In this document: in pieces, positions 1 through 5,877 of the stretch | How positions within the stretch are numbered: position 1 is the first letter of the stretch | How the letters are laid out: every line of letters starts with the position of its first letter | Virus record (IMG/VR): IMGVR_UViG_3300027833_000214 | Span: 1 to 24,279 of that record | Source of the DNA: a virus | Length of the DNA stretch: 24,279 nt | Strand: one strand, 5' to 3' | The notes under the pieces: generated by a model | The model's input: only the letters and a program-made list of their open reading frames with translations | Database searches by the model: none | Told to the model about the DNA's origin: nothing | Position numbers and translations under genes: made by a program

Positions 1-251
1 ATCGCTTGTACTGGTTCTGGATTTAAGCTAGTTGGCATCATTCTTCGTTGTTGTGCCACTGCTTCGTATGACGCCATACCAATAGTAAGTCCTGGGATAG
101 CCACGTTCTTGCAAAAGAATGTCAAGTCTCTCGAATCTGCTGATGATGTGTTGAACGGAAAGTTGACAATTGTAACTTCGAATAGCGAACTGCGTGAAGG
201 ACCGCCAAAGCGATCCATCTGTGTTTTAAAATCTGATATGCTAAACGCCAT
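1..251 (-). CDS. Tail-tube-fold protein, N-terminal part (gp54/gp19 type), truncated by window edge
   Basis: Reading leftward from the ATG at 251-249 gives 83 uninterrupted codons to the edge of the window. The protein begins MAFSISDFKTQMDRFGG and continues with LFEVTIVNFPF and FFCKNVAIPGL. This 'short helix, LFEV strand, C-K-x-x-x-I-P-G' pattern is the N-terminal signature of the T4 gp19 tail-tube family, which also covers the baseplate tube initiator gp54. The start codon overlaps the stop of the upstream gene (TAATG), so translation is probably coupled. Its place beside gp4 and across from gp48 favours the tube initiator gp54 over the main tube gp19, which usually sits with the sheath gene. 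That choice is inference, because the C-terminal part that would separate 163-residue gp19 from 320-residue gp54 is outside the window. Confidence 0.72.
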   Translation of the reverse strand, partial: MAFSISDFKTQMDRFGGPSRSSLFEVTIVNFPFNTSSADSRDLTFFCKNVAIPGLTIGMASYEAVAQQRRMMPTSLNPEPVQA

Positions 252-868
252 TATCTGCCCTTTATGATAGCTCTGGAATCTTTCCAGACTTGTGCTTTGG
301 TAGCTCCAACAAACTTTTGGCTTGGTAAGAACAATGCGATATCCCACTCAGTGGGTTGGATATAAACAAACTTTGTTCTTACTTGGCTCATCAAGTAGTG
401 CTTCACTGTGGGCTTGAACATGTTGAACTTTGCCGCGCCCGATAATATATCATAATTTATTTTTAGTTTAGTCGCTTCTGTGTAACTCTTGTTGTTCGCC
501 GTGTCATATAGAGCATCCATTAACTTTGCTCTTAACACAGGTGGTAAATAGTGTAGGTTGATTCCTAAGAACCCACCCTTTGCTTTATTTATGGGAAAAA
601 TTAGCGGATAGTTATCATAATATGGTAATTTAGATTTGTCAGCTTTATGCTTAGGATCGTACATGAATGTATACATGTTGCCCAACCTAAATCTGTTTTC
701 ATAACGATCTCTGCCCATCTCTTTGATTAGCTTTGTTCCCTCAGCCTGTTTCTTAGTAACAGTTGCGGCTTGATCACGATACCACTTACGTGCTTCTTGG
801 GTACGAGCAGGCATTTGTCCTGATCTAATACCTTTCAAGAGGATATCGTCGAATACTTTTGCTACCAT
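251..868 (-). CDS. Conserved T4-like virion/DNA-packaging protein, possibly DNA end protector gp2
   Basis: This 205-residue soluble protein has no signal peptide or membrane segment. It has a basic N-terminal half (residues 1-60), a central motif resembling 'MYxFxYDPK ... LPYYDxxPLxFP' (about residues 65-92), then 'GGFLGINLHYLPPVLRAKLMDALYD' spread over about residues 97-121, and a C-terminal 'WDIALFLP' segment. I associate this pattern with a protein conserved across marine T4-like phages. It is often annotated as the DNA-end protector gp2, which coats packaged DNA ends against host RecBCD. The position next to gp4 agrees with T4, where genes 2 and 4 are adjacent, although T4 gp2 is longer (274 residues). 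I could not align it to gp2 with confidence, so the name is tentative. It begins one base after the gp4 stop, and its own stop overlaps the next ATG. Confidence 0.6.
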   Translation of the reverse strand: MVAKVFDDILLKGIRSGQMPARTQEARKWYRDQAATVTKKQAEGTKLIKEMGRDRYENRFRLGNMYTFMYDPKHKADKSKLPYYDNYPLIFPINKAKGGFLGINLHYLPPVLRAKLMDALYDTANNKSYTEATKLKINYDILSGAAKFNMFKPTVKHYLMSQVRTKFVYIQPTEWDIALFLPSQKFVGATKAQVWKDSRAIIKGR

Positions 869-869
869 T

Positions 870-1328
870 TTATTTTATTCCCAGTTCTTTTTCTGTGTAA
901 ATAACAAATTGCCACCCACGCTGAGCGCAGAATTTCCTAGCGGCTTTCCATTTTGCATCATTAATCCCAAAGGTTTTAACCTCATTCAAATACTTCCTTG
1001 ATATTCTACCAGTCTTGGTAGCGTTCTTCTTAGACCTATCAGGCGGTCTTGTTTGTGCATAAGGTTTAATCTCAATCATTATAGTTGCAGACGTGCCATC
1101 GCCAGTTTTCTTGTTGACAATTACATCAGGATAGTACCTATGGCGTCTTCCGTCAATAGGAGACATGTAAGGAACTACAACTTCTTCCGACTGCCACCAC
1201 AATACATCAGGGTGAATGTCCACGTATCTAAAGAACTTGAACTCCCACATAGACCGATAAATGATCTTTGTTGGGTCGCCCTTGTATTTAGAAGGGTTTT
1301 TTGGACGAAATCTACCACTATGTGCCAT
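870..1328 (-). CDS. gp4: Head completion nuclease-like protein, T4 gp4
   Basis: This 152-residue protein is close to the 150 residues of T4 gp4 (also called 50/65), which acts at the portal vertex after DNA packaging so that heads can join tails. The N-terminus has the family pattern 'GRFRPKNPSKYKGDP' followed by 'IIYRSMWEF'. A restriction-nuclease-like (PD-(D/E)xK) arrangement is visible: Glu29 in the first helix, Pro67-Asp68, and Glu86-Ile-Lys88. The C-terminal half is strongly basic, which suits DNA contact. The gene is first in the leftward transcription unit, with a TATAAATA late-promoter motif 52 bases upstream of the ATG. The Shine-Dalgarno match is weak: a GAGAGG lies unusually far from the start. 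Family assignment is confident; nuclease activity is inferred from the motif. Confidence 0.88.
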   Translation of the reverse strand: MAHSGRFRPKNPSKYKGDPTKIIYRSMWEFKFFRYVDIHPDVLWWQSEEVVVPYMSPIDGRRHRYYPDVIVNKKTGDGTSATIMIEIKPYAQTRPPDRSKKNATKTGRISRKYLNEVKTFGINDAKWKAARKFCAQRGWQFVIYTEKELGIK

Positions 1329-1357
1329 GATATAATAAAATTAACCTCTCAGTGTTA

Positions 1358-1365
1358 TATAAATA
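1358..1365 (+). promoter_or_regulatory. T4-type late promoter, rightward
   Basis: TATAAATA is an exact match to the T4 late promoter -10 element recognised by the gp55 sigma factor with the gp33/gp45 coactivators. It lies 44 bases upstream of the gp48 start in the divergent intergenic region, so it should drive the rightward baseplate genes. Transcription start would be expected around 1371. Confidence 0.8.
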
Positions 1366-1379
1366 GACTTATACAATAC

Positions 1380-1387
1380 TATTTATA
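1380..1387 (-). promoter_or_regulatory. T4-type late promoter, leftward
   Basis: On the minus strand this reads TATAAATA, again an exact late-promoter element. It lies 52 bases upstream of the gp4 ATG. It sits downstream of, and faces, the rightward promoter at 1358-1365, so the two predicted transcripts would begin inside each other and share a short antisense stretch. Confidence 0.78.
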
Positions 1388-1409
1388 AGAAAACAGTCAG
1401 GGATTCTCA

Positions 1410-2432
1410 ATGTTCAACGGCATCAGACATAATAGACCAGAAGTCTTCGAAAGAAGAAAGTTGGGCGAAAGCAGAACTTCTTATCAATCATTTCCAGCAC
1501 AGCCACATCCACATAGCATGTTGATGGTATTTAAGAAATATGATTACGCTAAATTTGCAGATGGTTTTAATACTCGTGATGATACTAAGGTGACACGTGG
1601 TGGAAGGGCTTCTGGCGTAGGCTTGAGGTCTGCAAATGCTATTGAATTGCCGTTCCCAAAAAATCTTCAAGACGCAACTGATTTGAGAATAAATGGTTTT
1701 GAACGCGATCCATTCGTTGAAACTATCGCATCTAAACTAGCATCATTTGCTTCTGGTGGTGACGTCTCCGATGTCCCAGGGCTACTTCAATCATCTGGTG
1801 CTGACTTGGCATCGGCTTTGTCTGGTGGCAGTGTAAGTGGTGGTCTTAATAGTATTGCAGGTAAATTTCTGGGTACTTCCATTACAGATGTTGCATCAGG
1901 CGCTCAATACCTATTACGAAATAGCCCACTAATGTCAGGAACAATGGGCAAGTCTGTTGACATCGCCACTAATCAAACATTGAACCCAAGAGAAACCCTT
2001 GCGTTCGAAGGTGTGAATTTGAGAAGCCATCAATTCACTTGGGAGCTTTTCCCTAGCAACCAAACTGATTCAGAACGTATTCGCAATATTGTACACATGG
2101 TTAAAAAGAACTCTTTGCCCACAGTTACTGACTTGGCAGGAATATCTAAAGCGTTCTTGCAATACCCATCTACAGTTGATCTGTATTTACTTGGTGTTAA
2201 TGAAGACCACTTTATTAAGTTCAAAACATCTATGGTTACTCAATTTACTGTTGATTATGGAGCGGGTGGTGGCGTTGCTATCATGAAGGGTGGTAAGCCT
2301 GCTGGTGTTCAAATTTCAATGTCATTCCAAGAATTAGAAATTGAAACAGCACATGATTACGGCACAGAATCTAATGACATCCAACAGAGTGTATTGCATG
2401 ACACAGCAGTTTCTGAAGGGAACGTACCATAA
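1410..2432 (+). CDS. gp48: Baseplate tail-tube cap, T4 gp48-like
   Basis: This 340-residue protein compares with 364 for T4 gp48. In T4, gp48 lies on the hub above gp27 and, with gp54, nucleates tube polymerisation. The N-terminus contains 'YDYAKFADGF' and an 'IELPFPKNLQDATDLRIN' region typical of gp48. A Ser/Gly/Ala-rich central section (about residues 113-185) is followed by the tail-tube-fold core: 'NPRETLAFEGV', 'FTWELFPSNQTDSERIRNIV' and 'AGVQISMSFQELEIET'. The last motif is characteristic of tube-fold proteins. An AGGGA Shine-Dalgarno lies about 8 bases before the ATG. The stop overlaps the next start (TAATG). It is the first gene of the rightward late unit, and the partial tube-fold gene at the left edge is a plausible partner. 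Confidence 0.87.
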   Translation: MFNGIRHNRPEVFERRKLGESRTSYQSFPAQPHPHSMLMVFKKYDYAKFADGFNTRDDTKVTRGGRASGVGLRSANAIELPFPKNLQDATDLRINGFERDPFVETIASKLASFASGGDVSDVPGLLQSSGADLASALSGGSVSGGLNSIAGKFLGTSITDVASGAQYLLRNSPLMSGTMGKSVDIATNQTLNPRETLAFEGVNLRSHQFTWELFPSNQTDSERIRNIVHMVKKNSLPTVTDLAGISKAFLQYPSTVDLYLLGVNEDHFIKFKTSMVTQFTVDYGAGGGVAIMKGGKPAGVQISMSFQELEIETAHDYGTESNDIQQSVLHDTAVSEGNVP

Positions 2433-2806
2433 TGACTAAATATTTTAAGCAATTTCCAGTAATAGAATATGAAGGTAGGTTAGTGCGTGACATCACACGC
2501 AGAAGTAGCTTCACTAAAGAAGTTTCCAACAACCCACTTCTTCATTTGCCATATACGATTAAAGAAGGGCAAAGACCAGAAGATGTTGCTGAGTTCTATT
2601 ATGGGTCTACTGATTTCACATGGTTGGTTTATCATTCTAATAACATTATGGACCCATATCACGAATGGCCTAAATCGGAAGCAGATTTTAACAACTACCT
2701 CATCGATAAGTACGGTGAGCAATCAGGCTTGATTGGCGAAGATATCGTTGATTGGACTAGAGATGATAATGATGAAAATATCATCTATTATTATAAAGAG
2801 GTGTAA
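2432..2806 (+). CDS. gp53: Baseplate wedge subunit, T4 gp53-like (short form)
   Basis: This protein matches the gp53 wedge family, which joins wedges to the hub and to one another. The diagnostic stretch is 'QRPEDVAEFYYGSTDFTWLV', followed by 'DPYHEWPKS' and 'DFNNYLIDKYG' (about residues 46-95). It lines up by eye with T4 gp53 'PRPEELANAIYGNPQLYWVL', 'DPYYGWITS' and 'AYQASIQKY'. At 124 residues it is much shorter than T4 gp53 (196) and stops soon after an acidic segment, about where the T4 protein continues into its C-terminal helices. The next ORF, three bases downstream, may supply the missing part. The start overlaps the gp48 stop. Confidence 0.87.
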   Translation: MTKYFKQFPVIEYEGRLVRDITRRSSFTKEVSNNPLLHLPYTIKEGQRPEDVAEFYYGSTDFTWLVYHSNNIMDPYHEWPKSEADFNNYLIDKYGEQSGLIGEDIVDWTRDDNDENIIYYYKEV

Positions 2807-2809
2807 TCA

Positions 2810-3067
2810 ATGGCAGTAGATATTGTAAAACTAGCCCCAGAATCGTTTAGAACGATTTACCTTCGCAAAGAGGATCGTATCATCTTGCGTACTGAGCAAG
2901 GTCGTAAAATTATTATCAAAAGAATTATTCCAGATGAATGGAAGCCTTGGAAAATTTACGACCAAGAATTAGTTGATAATAACAACAAGAAAGAAATATT
3001 CTTGGTTGATAACCAATTCCTCCCACAAATATCATCTAGTTTTATTAAAAAGATGAGAAGTAGCTAA
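2810..3067 (+). CDS. Small baseplate-cluster protein, possible detached gp53 C-terminus
   Basis: This 85-residue basic protein has no signal peptide. It has its own Shine-Dalgarno (AGAGGTG about 7 bases upstream of the ATG), and its stop overlaps the next start (TAATG). Residues about 58-82 read 'NKKEIFLVDNQFLPQISSSF' and then IKKM. By eye this resembles the C-terminus of T4 gp53, which runs 'EKLRQIKIIAKSDINSFMND' and then LIRIM. The lengths 124 + 85 come to 209, close to a full gp53 of 196. Its N-terminal half (about residues 14-38: 'IYLRKEDRIILRTEQGRKII') is beta-rich and does not resemble T4 gp53. It may instead be an unrelated small baseplate protein. That it is a real gene is well supported; its function is not. 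Confidence 0.72.
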   Translation: MAVDIVKLAPESFRTIYLRKEDRIILRTEQGRKIIIKRIIPDEWKPWKIYDQELVDNNNKKEIFLVDNQFLPQISSSFIKKMRSS

Positions 3068-4452
3068 TGGCAGGTACTGGTGAATTTGCTCCATCTGTAT
3101 GTGAGGTTCTAAACGCTGTTATAACTTCACATTCTGGGAACAAAAAAGAAGACATAGCAAATATGGTGACTAAGTTTGAGATTTCTCAGTCTATGGATGC
3201 GGGTAGCTATAATGGTAGCATTACTATTCAAGATACTGTTGGGTTTCTCGAAGGTTTTCCTCTGAGATCAGAAGAAATGCTTGAACTCAAGATCAAAGCT
3301 TTTGATTTGAATACTGAAGTCAACCTAAAAACCCACGTATTTAGAATTGATAATATTCAAGCGAGTGAAAGTTCTAGTCAGGTAGTGTATAACATTAACT
3401 TCGTTTCTAACATTTCTTACAATGCATCAAAGAGAAGAATTACTAAGGCATACGATAGTTCCGTCAGTGATATTGCCAAAAAAGTTTTCAATACATATTT
3501 TGCGAGTCTAGGTTCGACGAACTATCTTGATCCAGATAATGGAAATAGAGTTAATGAGTTTGCAACTGCAAGGCACACTATCTCTGAGGAACCAGAAAGA
3601 AGCTTTTTTGTACAACCAACTATGAACACTACTAGGTGTGTCATACCAAATATGATACCAACAGAAGCTATGAATTTTCTATACACTCAAGCATATCAAC
3701 CAGAAACGCCTTCAAACTCATTTAAGTTCTTTGAGACTTTAAAAAACTTTTATTTTGCAACTGACGAATATTTTATTAAGAGTGCGAGAACCAGTGACCT
3801 TATTGATCTATTCTATTCGCCAGCAGCTTCTGTTGAGGGGACTGATCCCAATGAACAAGTAAACAGGGTTGAAGAGTTTACAATCATATCAAAAGGCATC
3901 GACACTGCGTCTGACATGTTCTCTGGTTCTTATCGAAACAAGGTAACCGAAATTGATCTTGTGAGAAGAGAAGTAAACGTTTATCCATTCGACTTCTCGA
4001 CGGATGCAAAGTACATTGATATGTCAGGCAATCCACGCAATCTTGCAGACAATCCACACACAGCGCAATTCAGAGAAGACACATTCACTGATGAAAACGC
4101 AAAAGACTTTATGGTTTTTAAAGATTACCAACAAAGTGGGGATATACCAAGTTCATTGCATACAGAAAGGTTCGTCTCACAAATTATTTCTAATAGGATT
4201 TCTTACCATGAACACCTTCATAATACACAACTGTCTTGTATTATGAAAGGCAGACTAGATATTATGCCCGGTATGATTGTAAATTTTGACATCAAGTCTT
4301 TGGATGGCATCAGCAACTTGTCTCGCAATGAAACGCTTAGTGGTAGATACTTAGTGGAAAAAACTCGACACGTCCGTGACGATCAGAATGTTTTGAGCGC
4401 AGTAATTAAATTGGTCAAGTTTGACTGGAGCAAAGGTGAAGTAGATGAGTGA
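3067..4452 (+). CDS. gp27: Baseplate hub subunit, T4 gp27-like
   Basis: This 461-residue protein compares with 391 for T4 gp27. In T4, a gp27 trimer forms the hub cylinder that holds gp5 and presents a pseudo-sixfold face to the tube. The N-terminal half alternates short strands typical of the hub tube-like domains, with 'FEISQSMDAGSYNGSITIQD' and 'GFPLRSEEMLELKIKAFD' (about residues 37-79). The C-terminal part 'GRLDIMPGMIVNFDI ... SGRYLVEKTRHV' corresponds to the T4 gp27 end ('NFNLTPGVKIIFND ... EFYVDEVIHEL'). It overlaps the preceding stop by one base and the following gp5-like gene by 8 bases, as expected for partners that form one complex. In T4 gene 27 lies elsewhere, so the gp27-gp5 adjacency here is closer to other myoviruses. 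Assignment rests on motifs and context. Confidence 0.8.
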   Translation: MAGTGEFAPSVCEVLNAVITSHSGNKKEDIANMVTKFEISQSMDAGSYNGSITIQDTVGFLEGFPLRSEEMLELKIKAFDLNTEVNLKTHVFRIDNIQASESSSQVVYNINFVSNISYNASKRRITKAYDSSVSDIAKKVFNTYFASLGSTNYLDPDNGNRVNEFATARHTISEEPERSFFVQPTMNTTRCVIPNMIPTEAMNFLYTQAYQPETPSNSFKFFETLKNFYFATDEYFIKSARTSDLIDLFYSPAASVEGTDPNEQVNRVEEFTIISKGIDTASDMFSGSYRNKVTEIDLVRREVNVYPFDFSTDAKYIDMSGNPRNLADNPHTAQFREDTFTDENAKDFMVFKDYQQSGDIPSSLHTERFVSQIISNRISYHEHLHNTQLSCIMKGRLDIMPGMIVNFDIKSLDGISNLSRNETLSGRYLVEKTRHVRDDQNVLSAVIKLVKFDWSKGEVDE

Positions 4453-5839
4453 TTATGGATTAGGAATTAAAGACCCATTATGGTTTGTTGGGGTTATCGA
4501 AGATAATGACGATCCGCGTAAAGAGGGTCGGGTTAAAGTAAGAGCCTTTGGTATTCATGGAACTAATAGTGATGTTGCTACAGAGGACTTGCCTTGGGCT
4601 ATATGTATCCACGGCGGTTACGATGTTAATATTGTGCCAAAGACAAACTCTTGGGTATTTGGTTTCTTCATTGATGGACGTGGCGCACAACAGCCAATGA
4701 TAATTGGTGTGATACCATCACAGATGACTAAAGTTATGAACCCTGAGGTGGATGGATGGGGTGCGTTACCAAGAGATAATGGCGCATTACGTGCAGAAGG
4801 TTCAGACCCAGAAAGTTTTGGTCAACCTCAAAATCACAGACTTGTTCGTGGCGAGTACATTGATGAGACTTATGTTCTGCAACAGCAAACTATGCGTACT
4901 AGAGATGTGAGAGTTGGTGGAGATGATAGTGATTCAAGAACGTGGTCAGAACCCCCAACAGCATACAACGCAACATATGGATTTAACAGAGTTATTCATT
5001 CTGGCGCAAACTCGATTGAAATAGATAGCACCCCTGGTTCTGAGAGAATTATGATCTGGCACACGTCGGGGTCTTATGTTCAAGTAGATAGTGCTGGAAC
5101 CAAATGCGATAAATCAGTTAGCGATAAGTATGAAGTAAACGATAGAAACCAACACGTATATGTTGGTGGCATGAGTACAGTTACAATTAACGGCAACAGC
5201 TACGTACATGTAAACGGCAATAAAATCGAAGAGATAAATGGCGACTTACAACAGCTAGTACATGGCAATCATCTCCTTTCTGTTGGTGGTCAATCAACAA
5301 TGCAAGCTGGCAACCAAGTACAAATTCGTGGTGCTGATGTTAAGATGGAAGCTAATGTGGGTACTATGTCTATCAAGGCTGAGAAAGAACTACAGACTGA
5401 GGCTGGTATTGGTTGGTATGCAAAAGCACCATTCGTTTGGGCAGAAGCAACACAAAATATGAATGTCAAGGGCAATAACATGAATTTGTTTGCCACGACA
5501 GAAATGAACATCAAGTCGGCTGATCTTAATATCATTGGTACAGGTACTGCCGATATGAGGGGTGGGGTATTGACACTTGGTTCTGATGGAAATCTTCATG
5601 TTAAAGGCGATACTGTTTACGTGGATGAAATTGTTCGTATGGCTGAAGGTGGTGCGGCTGACGCACATGCTGATGGTGACATTGCAACCGCTGAGGCTTC
5701 TAAAGGTGCAAGTAAGGTGGAAGCACCAGAACCAGTGACATTAAGTACAGATGTAGCCCCCGCAGACCTTCCTTCTGCTAGTGGCGAAGGAATTGCATCA
5801 CAAGATGATGGTTCTGATGATGGTGGGACGCTTGTTTGA
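4445..5839 (+). CDS. gp5: Central spike protein, gp5-like OB domain plus beta-helix, no lysozyme domain
   Basis: This 464-residue membrane-puncturing spike begins with an OB-fold (residues about 10-95; 'FVGVIEDNDDPRKEGRVKVR' and 'PMIIGVIP'). The gp5/VgrG-type link follows, with 'IEIDSTPGSERIMIWHTSGS' at 191-210. A triple-stranded beta-helix (about 225-395) is built from short V/I-x-G-x-N strands such as VHVNGN, LSVGGQ and MNVKGNN. In T4 gp5 a lysozyme domain of about 170 residues sits between the OB and helix parts. Here the intervening 100 residues ('DGWGALPRDNGALRAEGSDP' onward) contain no lysozyme catalytic pattern. The last ~65 residues are a Gly/Ala/Ser/Asp-rich tail of low complexity. 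The peptidoglycan hydrolase role probably moved to the next gene. Start chosen at 4445, overlapping the gp27-like stop by 8 bases. Confidence 0.86.
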   Translation: MSDYGLGIKDPLWFVGVIEDNDDPRKEGRVKVRAFGIHGTNSDVATEDLPWAICIHGGYDVNIVPKTNSWVFGFFIDGRGAQQPMIIGVIPSQMTKVMNPEVDGWGALPRDNGALRAEGSDPESFGQPQNHRLVRGEYIDETYVLQQQTMRTRDVRVGGDDSDSRTWSEPPTAYNATYGFNRVIHSGANSIEIDSTPGSERIMIWHTSGSYVQVDSAGTKCDKSVSDKYEVNDRNQHVYVGGMSTVTINGNSYVHVNGNKIEEINGDLQQLVHGNHLLSVGGQSTMQAGNQVQIRGADVKMEANVGTMSIKAEKELQTEAGIGWYAKAPFVWAEATQNMNVKGNNMNLFATTEMNIKSADLNIIGTGTADMRGGVLTLGSDGNLHVKGDTVYVDEIVRMAEGGAADAHADGDIATAEASKGASKVEAPEPVTLSTDVAPADLPSASGEGIASQDDGSDDGGTLV

Positions 5840-5840
5840 T

Positions 5841-5848
5841 GATAAATA
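5841..5848 (+). promoter_or_regulatory. T4-type late promoter (GATAAATA)
   Basis: GATAAATA lies in the 38-base gap between the gp5-like stop and the M15 peptidase gene, 29 bases before its ATG. NATAAATA is the late-promoter form described for T4-like cyanophages. An AGGGA Shine-Dalgarno lies between it and the start codon. Confidence 0.65.
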
Positions 5849-5877
5849 TAAGTAACAGAGACTAGGGAAAAGCAGTA

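Noticed and set aside
585-592. CATAAATA on the minus strand inside the possible gp2 gene as a late promoter
   Set aside because: It lies within coding sequence more than 300 bases before the next start, and A+T-rich matches of this looser form are expected by chance.
1053-1388. A 111-codon open frame on the plus strand antisense to gp4
   Set aside because: gp4 on the other strand has a clear family match. This frame runs through the intergenic promoters and its composition is that of a reverse-strand shadow.
2810-3067. Sequencing frameshift joining gp53 and the 85-residue ORF
   Set aside because: The second ORF has its own ribosome site and ATG just after the gp53 stop, which looks like a genuine gene boundary. 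The split is listed as a finding but not called a pseudogene.
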